A stretch of 64,000 nucleotides of DNA from Liolophura sinensis (taxonomy: Eukaryota > Mollusca > Polyplacophora > Chitonida > Chitonidae), in NCBI RefSeq assembly GCF_032854445.1, contig NC_088301.1, forward strand, positions 59,348,512 through 59,412,511, written 5' to 3'. The notes beneath the pieces were generated by a model. The model did no database searches and was not told the origin of the DNA. It was given only the letters and a program-made list of their open reading frames with translations. A program made the position numbers and the translations under genes. Below are positions 12,401 through 27,400 of the stretch, one piece after another; positions within the stretch are counted from its first letter, which is position 1; every line of letters starts with the position of its first letter.

Positions 12401-15400
12401 AACCCCGGCTGAAACTGCGGGGCTCAAAATTGATGGTGCTTAAGTTATCGATACTGTCACTGCAATTGTGGGTGTAAGGGAGACAATTTATAAGTAGCTG
12501 TGTTTACAATGGTCCTCTTCCTTCCCTTTGACTGGTGTTAGGCGATATTTACTGGATTCAAAAAGACGCAGATTGCAATAAAAGCCAGTTGCCTTTTGTG
12601 GATGATTAGCAGGACAAGTCTTTAGCGTTAGTGTAGAAATATGTGTATGTTCAAATATTTGAAAGTTCATTGTCTTACAGGTAATTCGACAATGATTCAC
12701 GTAGGTTTGCACACAATTCTAGCCCAAGATATCCTCTACCCCTATGGTGCTACGGAATTGAGCTATGATTAACAGTTCTCGCTAGAGTCTTTTCGGGAAC
12801 TCATATTAATTCTATTGTTTTGTTCTTTAATTAAATGGCCACTAATCAGGTATATAATTTGTTGACTTATTACTTTCTACTGCGCTGTAAATGATTTACC
12901 AAGGCCGTTCTGCATTTAGATATAGCTATTCTTTCTACTGTTCAACAGCAAACTGTGATAACTGTGACAACAAACGACGTGGACCCCAGCCGAAAATGCT
13001 TTGCAGTTCTAGTTATTATTATTTTTCTTCCATTTTCTTGAAAGCTTTTAGAAAGCTTTAAGAGCTGTAAAAGGAAAAGTTTTCATTGGATGTTGTTGAA
13101 ATTTGGTGATTTTAGGAACAATGTTATGAGGCAAATCTTGGCTGTTTTTGATTAACTTTGGTCACACGACATGGAGGCCAACTTGGATTTTGATCAATAC
13201 ATTTAAAAATCTTCTTCTCAAGAACCAACACATGGATTTTTTTGACACTTGATGTACTTGTAGAGTGATCCTAGTTAGAGCAAGTTTGAAAATATCTTGG
13301 ACATTCACCAAAAGCTTTGGAAGCAGGTGTCCAATTTTGAAAATGCTTTCATGTATTCTGGTGTATATTGAGCTACGATCAATAGTTTTCTTTTTATAGA
13401 AATGTTTAAATGACACCACCCTACTTCAGAAATAGAAATTAACATAGACTTTAACTGTGTATTACTATACATGTACTGCAGGTAACTTGCCACATAGGTG
13501 GCTGCCTTTCACTAAAACCAAGAAATGAACAACTCTTCCCCCTTTCCAAAGCTATCAATGGACAATTCTGAATGTATGCATGTAAACCAGCCCGGTCCAC
13601 AATGTATCATGGGTAATTCTCAACAATTCCAGTGGCATTCCACCATACCCATGTACCTTGAGTCATGACGAGCCCCAAAAATGTAACTGTAACTCAGCCA
13701 AATTCAACTTTGAAAGAAATATCGCAGTTTCCAGTTTCCTTTCAGGTCTACACGTTACATACATGTATGGAAGAGACGGGCTTTAGGATGCTACGCAGAA
13801 AAGTAACTATTAGTGGGGATCTTTTTAAATAAAGCAACAATGCTTATTGCTTCTAACTATTTAGACCAAAGATTCATATCTTTATAATCTCCTAATATTT
13901 CGTGTCATCTACATGCTCATCTACATAAACAAATTAAATAGCAGACATCTTTAGCATACAACCACAATTCCACATTATTTTTTAATTTTTGTATGTTATT
14001 TTACCAGTAGTAAAGGAGGTATCTTATATATCCAGCATACTTAAATCTGTTGAAAAACACAATCTATTGTGTATACAAATCCCTGGATGGTTAATAAAAC
14101 CAAGCAATTGGCTTTATCCACGCACAGTCCACAGTCATCCACAATCCACAGTCATACAATATAAATGTATACATACTGGTCAGAGACAATTGTTCATAAG
14201 AAATGTTAAGCCCAGTTTTTTCCTTGTACACCACCTTCATGTATTGCACAACCCTAATTAACTGTGTATTTTCAGCACTGAATCATTCATTGCTACTATA
14301 ACCTCTAGAGAATGCTGTATACCCCTGTATGGTAGGTGTTACGATAGCTTTCTGGCTAATTAAGCTATTGTCTACACAATATTTTGAACCTTTAATTTTT
14401 TTAGTCACTTGGAATACTTGTGCACAAATGTACAAGTTTTATTCAATGGTAACAACGAGATTGGGCTGTGCCAAATGACCATTAAAGGCGATTTTACTTT
14501 ACGTTATTCTTAAATCACCAGTTTCTGGATATTCATATCATATTTTGATGTGTATCCTCCTTCATAATCCCACTAAATATTAAATTATGTAAACTGAAAG
14601 CATATAGTCATATATGAACATGATCAAAATTAAATCCAGGTGTCACATACTTTCTGGACCCCTTGGAAATTATGGCAGTGGGGGCTCTTGGATTGCAGCT
14701 TACACGAGACTGTTGAGAGTGTTTCACCTTTGTCTGAACTTCTTACCGATGACATATTTTGTTTCTATCTGCTCACAGGTAAGCCACCCCCAGCAGGTGT
14801 ACCACCACCCAAAGGAAGGCTCCCAGGGCTACCCATCCACCTGGTACAGAATAGACACGACAGACCAAGGCCTGGCTGACTACAGCAACGACATCTCATC
14901 AGATATGCACCACCACAGCAGTAGCAGCAGAGATCCAGAGAGGCCTTTCAAGGCCTACCCACGCACACCTGTCACTCTGCCCGGGTCCTTCTATGGCTCT
15001 CAGCCAGCGTTTCCATCACCCATGGCAATGTCCTCTGTGACAGGAGGAGACAGGGACTACCCTCAGGTGACGTCCACTTGCAGCTCTGCACCCGCTGAAG
15101 CAAGCCTTTCCACCATGTCCGGACTTGGACACCCCCTTTCCCAGCACCCACACCATCACCCCCATCTCCATGGCTCTATGCAGGCCTCATCTGAGAGTAG
15201 AGCTCATCCCTCACCAGACAGTCAAAGCCAAGGCTCCTCTAGCATGATGGAGATCACCAGCTCAATGTCTATCAAGGGGAGCCCAGAGAGCACTGACCAC
15301 CTCAGTGGCCAGCGAGTTGGTCTGAATAGCAAAAATAGCTGCTCTGACTCCAACTCCTCATCTGGGCCATCCTCTTCTCACGACTGTGGATCCATAGCAG

Positions 15401-18400
15401 AACGTGCCGAGGCAAACGGCTTCAGGGTTCCCCCCAAGAAACGCCCACACAATGTCCCAGACATGCAAAAAGATGAATGTTACTGGGAAAAAAGGAAGAA
15501 AAACAATGAGTCCGCTAAACGGTCGAGGGAAGCCAGGAGAGTGAAGGAAGAACAAATTGCCATGAGGGTTGTGTTTCTTGAGCAGGAAAATCTTCAACTC
15601 CGCACAGAGCTATCCCTCTTGAAGAATGACATAGAAAAGCTCAGATGCATGTTGTACAACCCATGACTGGAGGAGTGAGCTTGAATTGGGGAACTGCTAC
15701 CAAAGAATTCACTGGGACAAACAAATCTTTTATTTCAGTCTAAAACATTGACTAGATAGTGCTGAGGTTGAGTGCTTGTTGTATGGCAAGAAGTGTTAAG
15801 GATGTGGAATGACCACGTACAGAAGGTTGACCTGTAAGTTTTAGATGGCTTCAGCCCAGTACTTCCCTGCCCAAGTGTCATTAACAGCTCCCAAGCAGTG
15901 CTTCGACTAATACAGATGGAGGCATACTAAGCAGACCTAACATGGATTCATTTTGAAATTGAAAAAACTTTTAATGAACATGTTATTTTATATATATATA
16001 TATTTATATATATATATATATATATGTTCAGGGAAAGTGTATTTTGTTGTATGACTTTCTAATGTTGCCATAGCAAGTATTGTTTTACAGTTTACCACTG
16101 TATTGTGTCACGTGAATGTTGAATAAGCTTTTATTTGGATTTTATGTTACTTGATGTGCTCAGTATTATCCTGCTGAATGTTATTTACAGTGAAGGATAC
16201 TACTGTCTAATGTAATACAAATTTATCTCAGGTTGTCAACTTTATGACAGAAATATACACATACAGAAAGCTGTATTTGAAATGTGATACTTTTACGTAT
16301 ATCTTAATGAATCTAATCAACATTTAACTGTTTTATATTTTAACTTTAATCAGTTTCCCATAAATCAACAGTGTTGGTGTATTTTTTGTGCATCACATTA
16401 CAAGGCCAGTACAATGTTTTACATGGTCCATTGGGATAGATGTTATGTACTAGTCTTCACATATAAACCACTATGTTCAGGGAAAGTATACAACCTATTG
16501 TTCTAAAATTTATAACTTGTGTACAAATATTGTATGCCACTAAGGATGAATGCTGCTGTTCTTAGTGTATAATTTCTAAGTCATAAAAAAGATCATAAAA
16601 AGAGCAGTTTGCCAAAGCTTTCTCCATTATCCACATAAAATCGGAGATTGAACTTAAATAGAGGAAACTGTTGCTTCATAAGACTAAGAGTTACAGTTGA
16701 AGCCTATTTACAGTACATAATTAGGAAAGTGATGTCAGACATGTAGAGTGAACGATATCCATGTACTGAAACCATTGTCAGTGTGTCACTGTATATTGTA
16801 TGATGCATGATTATGGTTAGCAGTTTGTAACGTGCCTTATCAGGGAATGACAACCTAGGATGCTCATGCCTACAATCATCCCAGTATGGGCCTAACTACC
16901 ATGCCAACCTAACCACTGTCTTTCATGTGATTTATACAAACAGACTTGTGATAATGTATTGTGTGATCCACAGAAAATCATGACATTTAAAATTCATTTG
17001 AATAAAGTCTCAGACAATTACAAATATTATATTTCCTGGGTGTGTCACTAGAAAAATGTGTAATATACACTGTAGGTATCTCAGGAGGCTTCGGAGAGGT
17101 TTTCTTCCAAAGCCAAAACTAAGAACAATATATGCATTCACCCAGATAATATATAAACCATTACAGGGACCAATATAGCTGTTAAATGTGACATTTGTAC
17201 CTTGTGTGTTGTTCGGTGGAAAACAATTTAAATTTAGAACAAGACATATTTTGTCAATCACATGATGTGGTGAGAACATTATGGTAATATATTATGTCCA
17301 AAAGTTTACCATATTTAGCAAAAAAAAATCCCTTTTGTGTAATATAAACACATTAATGTCTTGGAGTCTTAACTGAGATGATAAAAGTGAAATTTACCTT
17401 TTATTCAAATTGTATATGCTAAACAGAAACCATACATGTATACAGAGGGCAACAATTCAACATAAAAAAAATATGTAGATGAATTTTACCTTGGCCTGTA
17501 AATAGCTCATTCCAAAGAAGTAACGGACAGATTTATGTAACTGTGAATAATGTATATGCAATATCTGGGAGAGAGAGAGAGTCAATCAATGAATACAAAA
17601 CATTCCTTGATTTTAGCAAATGGAAAACCTGTATTTTGTAAGGTTTTGGGGTAAGAGCAATCATTTATAGGGCCACCTATAGCAGTATACTCAGGTACAC
17701 CAGCTGATATCAGCAGTTTTTTTATTAGCTTTTTTAAATGTTATGTATGTCCTTGACTATATTTGATGTTTTGACTGATTTGAATGACGTAGGGTTTTCT
17801 TCATTTGTGTCCAATAAATAAAGTTTGTGCACATATACTAGAATGTGTGTGTTTATTTGTTCATTATCTGATCACCTTCTAACTTCATCCATTAACATAC
17901 GCATAGGAATGCTTGAGCTGAATGGACACTTTTGCATTCTGTAAACACTGATACATCGTATATCACAGAAACTTCAGTGCCTTGCAAACGCATGGTGGAA
18001 TCACAACTCAGGTTCATGAAAATAAACAAAATCACGATCGTTGTTTTTTTTAAAGGACTTTTTTCCCTTCCAAAAACAATATGAAGCATGAAGAAAATGT
18101 TAAAAGCTACAGGCTGTTTCATCCCCAATGAAAATCTCCCCAGAGAGTGTGGCTAGTGCACTGATGCCTATTCAGGCAATGTGTAACTAGCTCTCTGAGG
18201 CATTCCAGGACATGTGGCCAACAGGTCAGCCAGTGCAGTCTTCCTGCTTGGACAGCAACTGGACACCAGCCCAGGCCCATCTGTTATGTAACCATCCCTC
18301 CAGTTCTACTCATCAGGGGGGTCACTGGGTCCCTCTGTGTGAGGTAACCTGAGGGGAGGCCACTTCCAAGTTATGCAATTTAGCTAATCCACTTTAGAAT

Positions 18401-21400
18401 CCTTTTAACTGTTTTCAAAGCAGCAGGGTTTCATTTACCTCCATGTACTTCAGCCATCAGAATGGGGGTGAGAGATAAGTCGTGACTGCACCCAGGCATG
18501 TGTGATTACCAACAGGCTTGGTATATCCCTCATGTTTACAGATAAACACCCTATTTCTGTAAACAGTCCCATCCCTGTCAATGATGAACCAACACACATC
18601 TACAGGCTGGAGTCTCCTGCTTCCACCCACTTCCTCTGTTAAAACATTCCAAGCACACACACAGTGTGCCCAATCTATTTTTAACACTGTTTAAAAAATA
18701 ACAAATAGATATGGAATAAATCTATAAAAACCCATGCATATAAGGTGCTGTACATTAATTTTATTACCTGAAAATAGATGGTTTCTGTTAAAAGGTAAAA
18801 ACTAAATACCTCAAACAAGAAATCCATCCACTGACCTGGGAGTGATGTCAAAGAGGGGATTGACCATTTCTGTACAACATGTCCTGCCTAATACAAATGA
18901 TTGATACCGAAAGAGATCTTATCGTGGAATGATGAGAAATGGGTGATTTACTGGTTGCTACAGATTTTGCATGATTACTGTACATGTTCTTTACAGCTAG
19001 AAGGAAATATCAGCAATTATGATATCTGAAGGATACACCAGTACCAACAGTGAAGCAGGCTCTTTCAGATGTGGTTAGACCATGCTTTCTAGCCTTAAAA
19101 TGTGTTAACAAAAAGTTCAATTTGATTCATTTTTTGACTATTATACTGCCATATTCAATAACCTGTCGGATTTAAAGCGATGTGTTTCAAAACAACGGCA
19201 GCGTAAGAAAACAAATTACCCTGGGGAATTGGAAATGTCCTGCGAATAGGCAGGCTTTAGCCAAGCATATGTGACCATGCCTTGAAGTTTCATCAGTGAC
19301 CATTCTGAAGAAGGTCATTACAGTAGCCCGTTTCAATTTGTTAAGATGACAATGGACGACAGACAAGCCCAGACAAGAGAATTGTCAACCAATGTACACA
19401 ATTCAGAACCCATTACAAAAATACTCCAGTTACCACACACACTGGATTGGGAAATGATAGGCCAGCCACAATATACCCATCTGTTTGCAATGATGAATTT
19501 TCACCCTTTTCTGACTCCTAGACATTATGGAGCTCTGCTGAATATCTAAAATATTTGCTTGACGAGACCACAATTGATTAGCTGCTGAAAAGGATGCATA
19601 ATACAAGCACATCAAGACAACCAGCTTCAGAACACATAGCATGAATCAGAGAGTAAGGAGTTGTCTCCCCTTACCCAGATAGTTTTTGTTTTTGTTCACA
19701 AAGGGCAATGTACACAACAGTCTATTTTCCTCTAAACCAAATTTCATATGTATCTCCAATCGTGAGTCTAACTGTATCCTGCACATTGTTTTATGTGCTT
19801 GCCACATCTATGAGGGATTGACAGTGGCTCACGTGTCAAACAAAGGTTACATTTGGGTCACAGCGCCCTAATAAACCTGTCCATTCTGGCATTTGCATCA
19901 CATACGCCATTGCCTTCGCTTGCTAAGCAATATCTTTCGTGTAAAATCTTATCATGATTCATCATCTGAATGGAAAATTTGCTTTGTACAGGCAACTCAT
20001 TATGAACATTTACTGTTATTCTAAAAAAACCACTGTCACACTTCCTGGCAAGACATATACTTGACTATAACTAATGGTGGTAAAATAAATTGTCTTGTAA
20101 AGATAATTTTCTGTGTGTCTCCAAACTAAAATTTGACTGTTAACAAAAAATGAACAAGAAAAGCCAATGGCGTCTTATAGGCCCCCCAGTGACCTCACCT
20201 TCTACAGAAACAGTAACAATTTCAAAGTTAATGTTTCTTCTAGCCTTTCTGGTTATTTTTAGTAATAGAGGTTATTCAGAAGTTAATTGATACATTTGAA
20301 CCTTGCTAATAAATGACAAGAAGTAAAAGGGAAACGTGGCATTTTACAGCTTAGAGCAATACGAACTTAGCTTTAATAATTTAGGAGATGAAATCAACCA
20401 CACCCGCAGATTAATAAGGGTGATGGGTAGCAAATCCAGATTAAAGTTACGCATGTGTTTGATGTATGATTTTACAGCCCGCCAGATCAATATGTAAAAA
20501 CACAATTTCCATTGGATCGTCTTTGTGAAGTGTCCAGAAGGCATTTCAGACTCTATTGCTCTTCTCAACTGCTGACTTGGAACTCACACATAACATCGTA
20601 AAAACAACTTAATTCAATTTCAGACATCCGCACACTTTCAACCAAAGTAATTTGAGGAGCCAAGGTAGGGTGAATGAGATCAAGCTTATGAAACCCAAGG
20701 AAATATTTGGTTTTCACATTTCACAAAAAATCTATGGTCACAACTGATTACTGTAACACTGATATGGCATTTCATTAAAATTTTCCACATGATGCCAAAT
20801 GGGTTACAAATACATCGATCGAGTCAAACCAAGCCTTCTTTTTTAAGCAAAACTTTAATCACATGTACATATATCCTGTGACTCTTTTTGTGAGGGAATA
20901 CAATAAAATGGACAATGGACAGTTTTGGTGGGGTCCACCATTGATGACGGTTTTGGTCGGTTCCTTCAGAGACGATGGTTTTGGTGGGGTCCTCCAAAGG
21001 CGATGGTTTTGGTGGGGTCCTCCACAGATGATGGTTTTGGTGGGGTCCTCCACCGATGATGATTTTGGTGGGGTCCTCCACAGGTGATAGTTTTGGTGGG
21101 GTCCCTCACCGATGAGGGTTTTGGTGGGGTCCTCCACACACGATGTTTTTTGTGGGGTCCTCCACAGATGATGGTTTTGGTGGGGTCCTCCACAGACGAC
21201 GGTTTTGGTGGGGTCCTCCACAGATGACGGTTTTGATGGTTTTGGTGGGGCCCTCCACAGATGATGGTTTTGGTGGGGCCCTCCACCTTGTGAATTTGTG
21301 TAGCTAAAGGTCAATCGTGTTCTCTTATACAGGAAGCATAAAAACATAAGTAAGGGTTGTGAAGTACCTTACCTTCTGTTAGAGGAAACCATAAAATTGA

Positions 21401-24400
21401 AGGCATCATCTATACAAACTGGAAACAACAAACACCTTTGGAAGTGAGAAGACAATAAAGCAGAGGCCAATTCCTCCAAACTTCAACTTCAGGCTAGCCA
21501 ACACTTTTTAGTTTCTGCATAAAGGTACTGGTTTGCTTCAAAAGTAAAAGATTCTTGGAAATTCTATCGCAGTCAATTGCCCTTTTTCAAAATATGTGTC
21601 CAAGATTCGGGGAAAACATGGAGCTAGCTTGGGGTTAATAATAACTTTTAAACTTTGCCAATAAGAAAGAAATTAAAAATTACCAAGACATTTTGTTACA
21701 TTTTCTCTTTAATATGCATTACCCATTCTTTAATTATAAATAATCAGATGTTCAGAAGATGCAGGGGTTACAGTTGATTTCATTTATTATTTGGTTGGTG
21801 TTCTACGCTATACTCAAGAATATTTCATTTATACGATGGCGGCCAGCATTATGGGGGGAGGAAACCAGGCAGAGCCAGGGGGAAATCCACGACCAGCTAC
21901 AGGTTACTGGCTGGCCTTCCCACATAAGGCCGGAGAGGATGCCAGCATGAGCTGGACTTGAACTCACAACGACCACATTGGTGAGAGGCTCCAGGGTCAT
22001 AGCGCTGTGTTAGCGCGCTAACCAACTGAGTCACCGAGGCCCCCGGGTTACAGTTGATGTGTGATGATCACAACCAGCTTATGAAGAATTACAGGTGTTG
22101 AAAAATGTCATTATTTTTGTTATTTGACTGGCGCTTGATTCCATCTGGTGGATCAAGTGGAAAGATCCATAAACATTACAGTTCATGAACAGGATGGCGG
22201 CAATGATGTATCATAACAAACATTTGTTAGGAATTTCTATTGTAAACGTGGTTTGTGGTGTGCAACTGTTAATACAGCATGGTAGCCCGGCAAACTTTGA
22301 ACTGCCTGTAACTTATATCATCACTTTGAAAATAACGAGTATGTCTGTCACATCAAATGCCTTAATCAAATTTATCTAAGATATATCTAGTTCGACTGAT
22401 GAGGTTATATTGCTGCTCTACCACTGAGATCTGTGAATGAGCTACATTAAGCTGGAAGTCGATTTAGTACCCAGAATTGAGTGTATGTCTGGCGGCACCT
22501 TGTGCAAGGGGCCTGAAGAAAAGGCTGGGGGTGAGCTACATAATAGCCATTCATCAGGCGCCCAGCCACCCCATTAACCACCAGATTAGGCTCCCGTGTC
22601 AATGCAGTTGCGCTCGCGGAAATATTACTGATTGCGCAAGGAACGAATTTCTGCAGACCCCATTTCAAAGTCCAGACAACTTAATGCATAGAAATACCGA
22701 CACTATAACTGAAAACAATAAGTACATCTCCTAGCTGAATTACAGCCAATTCAGTTTCTCTATTTTATTAGATCTTATCCAGTCTCAGAGAATTCCAATA
22801 ATTGAAGTCCTATCTGTTGTGGCCTTAGCCTGCATACTTACACCTGAGTAAACAACGACTGACCGCCCAAGCCTCCTTAGGGTTCTAAGAATCCAGAATG
22901 ATCACTTTATCACCTGAACATCTGAACCAGCATGAGACTCCATTCACAAGTCTAATGCATATGTATTTTCTTTTGGAAAAAAATACATTGCACTAAATGA
23001 CAGTTTACATCTCTTCAGAGAATAAAAACAATCATGAGAGCGCAATGGTCTGGATAACTCAAGTTTGAAGCATGTAGATCTGCCATGGTGTAAGAGTCTA
23101 CAATATCTGTTTTTCTTATTTATTTTGATTGGTGTTTTACACCTTACTTGAGAATATTTCACTTATATGATGGCAGTCAGCATTATGGTGGAGGGAAACC
23201 AGTCAGAGCCTAGAGGAAACCCACGACCATCTGCAGGTTGCTGACTGAATTTCCCACGTACGGCAGGAGAGGAAGCCCGCCCATCTCCTTTTCAAGACCT
23301 CACTCTAATAAATACTACCATAGTACAGGCTAGCAGACATGGTGTTGGATATTGTCAAAGTAGACCAACGTAACAAAGAAACCTTGTCATCTACTTGAGT
23401 GTGCTAGGCAATAACCAGGCTGGACACAGTTGTCCATTCATACATCTCACATACAGGGCGTCAAAACATGGTTTTAACATACTTTACCAAACCAACTTCA
23501 TACTTAATATAATTCTCACATATTCCGACTCACAATTGTTTTATATTTCCAAAGTTTCAAAATGTGGCCATGAAAAACTACACCTTGGAAATCCTGAATC
23601 ACTTCCTGGCTTGTCTGCAATCTACATGTGCACCTATGAGAACCCAAGACCAATGCTGGATCTTTCTTGTGGTTCACTGACTCCTGGCTGTGACTGCCAA
23701 AAGTGGCTATAGGCATAAGTGCTCCTAATGACAGTCCAAGATGTAAGGTCACGGCCATGGCTGCTGATCCTCAGCTGAGGCAAAATCTCCCTAGCTTCCT
23801 TCCTGAAAGAAAAACACTTTTTCTTACCTTGATGATACTTTGAAGGACCTGAGCTTGTATAACGGTTGGATTTTTAGCCGTGGACTTGTACAAGTCTACA
23901 ACCAACTCCAGTGACATCTCCGCAAAAGGCACAAAGTTCATGGTCACCCAGTCCACCTTATAAAAATAGAAGATGCAACAATTATACAACAGCACCCCTA
24001 TTTTACAAGAGCACCCCTATTTTAAAAGAGCACCCTAATTTTACCAGACCACCCCTATTTTACAAGAGCACCCCTGTTGTACAAAAGACCCTAATTTTAC
24101 AAGAGCAAACCTATTTTACAGAAGCAGAGGTACAAGAGCACCTCTATTTAACAAAAGTACCCTAAGTTTACAAGAGCACTTCTATTTTACAAAAGCACTC
24201 CTATTTACAAAAGCACCCTAAGTTTACAAAAGCACTTCTATTTTACAAAAGCACTCCTATTTTACAAAAGCACTCCTATTTTACAAAAGCACTTCTATTT
24301 TACAAAAGCACTTCTATTTTACAAAAGCACTCTAAGTTTACAAGAGCACTTCTATTTTACAAAAGCACCCTAAGTTTACAAGAGCACTTCTATTTTAGAA

Positions 24401-27400
24401 AAGCACTTCTATTTTACAAAACACTCCTATTTTACAAAAGCACCTCTATTTTACAAAAGCCTCTTAAGTAAACAAGAGCACTTTTATTTTACAGAAGAAC
24501 ACCAATTTTACAAGAGAACTCATATTTTAAAAGAGCATCTCTATTTTACAATAGCGCCCTAAGTTTACCAGAGCACACTTATTTTACAAGAGTACACTTA
24601 TATTACAAAAGCACCTTTATTTTACAAGAGCACCCTTAAATTCACCTGCTTCCTCTACCCAGAAAATTACCATGGTAAATAAATTCACTTGCATGGTAAT
24701 AACCATACACAGAATGTCAAGTTAAAAAAAAAAAAAAAAAATGTTTAATGGAAATGTTTAATATGTCAAAATATGCCTCTGTTGATTATGTGTAGAATTG
24801 TCATTGTGTTTTATCTTATGATCATCTTAGGTCAGGTTCATCTACATTTTATAAATTTTGTATACCATATTTCATGGGTTGAATCCATGACAGGCAAATA
24901 TGGAGATTGGGGGTAATCCTGTTCCCATAGACACATCCCGCATTGCAGGAGGTCTGACGTGTGTAAACCCCCATGTGCTAACACACCCGGTACAACATCA
25001 ACACCTGTCAGTCACCCAGCATATGGAAGTAGATGACAAACACTGGTCACTCTTTACAATATTTACCACAAATATCAAGTTCAAATCTATTACAGGCAAC
25101 AGGTGATTTGAGTGTTCATTTCTTGATATGACAGTCATCATTTTCTTGTGCCTGCATCTGTATAAGACAGCTGTCAAGCGCTGGCCAGCAAGATTTTTTT
25201 ATGCTGATCGCTCCAAAATTCGCACCAACATATATTTTAAGCTCAGGACATTTATTCCTTGTTTAACACAGCGTGTATATACAGTTACCTGTGGCATACG
25301 ACTGAACGGTCAGCCAGCTGAATAAATACATGTAGAATATGATTCACCTATTCAGAAAAGTGACTCAAAAGTTGAGAGGTATAGATCAACGGACTAAAAC
25401 GTTACTCAAGTCCTGTGTGCAGTGTAATTCACTTCCGTTTATAAACGAATACAAATTAATTATTCGATACCAACACTGTAACAGTTAGAGACGTTAGACC
25501 ATGTTATACTGTCACAGTTAAATGTGACACATTACATGTTATGCTCAGCTGAGAATACCCCACTGTGTGTATTAACGCAGGCAAAGAATTTGACTGAAAC
25601 TTGTCATCCCTGTAGACCTAAACTCCAGGGCGTCAAGCAGTCAGTCCTTGTGCTCATGTAATCCTGAACAATACAGTGGTGTGGTGATGGGTGATCTTTA
25701 GCAGGATATGGGGATTAGGGCAGACTTGTTAATCAAAGGCAAGATTAAACACTCATCTTTAGCCCTTAATCCCTACAGGAGTAGTTCTGACGCATGCATT
25801 ACTCGTGAAAAGCACACTCTTCATGCTTTGACTTATTCTTCTTTTCTTCAGAAAATGGTTGTAGTTTCTATTCTGATAATGAAAGTAAGAATGTTTGTCT
25901 CTTTCTAACATATTGATAACTAAATGTGATTTTTTTTATGTTTCTGTAGTTTGAACAAGGCATCCTTAAGGTATGAGCTTGACTTGATGAAAACCAAAAA
26001 TTGACTCAGTTCTACATGTTCGTTCTCGTAAGAAAATTCATTTTCACCCAGTTTGTTTGCATTAGATTAGAACATACATGAACACATCTTCACACTTTAC
26101 CACTGTAGGTTCTGATGACCTAACAATAGGCTAGCATTCTTTGCGTGAAAATTCAGAGGCATTGGCAATATACAACTGACTGAGTGGTATTGATATGGAA
26201 ATCACAACCTTGCTGAGTTCCACCATATTTTGTAGAACACATCAATCACAGCAAGAGACCCGATTCGACCACCTGTTGTTTTGCTTGTGCTAAAAACATG
26301 AAGTAGTGGAGAAACAACCTATTTAAACGTGTTTGTAGTAATGTAACAATCATGGATTCTTTTTCCAGAATTGCCTGGTGTCATTTCAAACAAAGAATAA
26401 AAAACACATTACATCACAATTAGTCTCAATGAATGCTCTTTCATGCTGGCTGAGTGGCATTATTTGCATAGTGGAATATACGTAGCATGGTTGATCTTTC
26501 GTGATAATATTACATGAAGTCTTAGAGCAATAGCATTAGAGCTTTTAGCTACTGGGAGCCCAGTCGGTCGTACTCTATATAGATTACTACTGTGCGTGTA
26601 AGATTATGGACAGTGACTGTCAGTGATTAGTTATGGGGGAAAGTAAATCTGACCTGATTGCTGTTCATATTTGTGCTTAAGAGAATTGATGATCCTACTC
26701 TGCCTATTCTAACACTGGTAACATTTGCTATATTTGAAAGGACGGCAAAGAACGAAACTGTTTGAAAATGAATTTCACATTGATCAGAAACGAATGGATC
26801 CTTCATATATAACATTCTTATGATCGGTTAGACAAAGCATTGACTTCACAACAAATGTTTAAAGTCGTCTCAAAGGAGAAGGTTGTATGGTCTTCCCGGA
26901 CAGATCAATGTGATATTGGAATGTTTTGAAGCCTTGTGTTCATGAATTCGTATCCATCTCTACCCTATACCAGATGAAGGGGCACTCAGGGGGTACAAGT
27001 CGTCCCCCATCACCACAAACTCGCAAGTGTCTGGATTTGGCGGGAGATTTCACAATCAATATTTTTTCCAAGGGGTGGGTCAGTGAAAATAAGTTCATCT
27101 GATTCGTCAATGTTGAATTCTGTACGCTGTCAGTTACGTGTAAGACAATTTGGTACATGTGACTGAGTTCCCAGAAAATGTGATGAGGAATGGCAACAGC
27201 CTTTCACCAATACAATGTTTAAAATTGTTGCAATATGAAGCTGGTAATGGGTAACCAATTTCACACGAGCGAACACAGTGTTCAACCTGTGCCTTGCTGA
27301 GTTTATGGTTGCCATTCTTTGAAATCTTCACACCATAAGGCTGGCCGCCATCGCATGAGTGAAATATTCTTGAGTACTGTGTAAAATACTGCAAATACGC

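Larger units (their letters stand above)
7369..14778. other. Possible first intron of the bZIP gene
   Basis: Contains the 20-bp repeat at 9236, a dispersed fragment at 9894 and the element cluster at 11595-13450. In 7369-9235, 9966-11594 and 13451-14778 no coding exon or RNA gene was recognised on either strand. Confidence 0.5.

Noticed and set aside
14614-14778. In-frame N-terminal extension of the bZIP exon from ATG 14614
   Set aside because: Sequence before 14779 translates to hydrophobic residues unlike the rest and ends in a pyrimidine tract plus cacag, so it reads as intron.
18457-18687. 76-codon minus-strand frame with [16 protein letters not shown]
   Set aside because: Briefly resembled a zinc-finger or transposon fragment, but no convincing motif, no repeats of it elsewhere and no splice sites.
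21960-22044. tRNA gene
   Set aside because: The box A- and B-like sequences are the head of a SINE flanked by target duplications, with mismatches and no cloverleaf.
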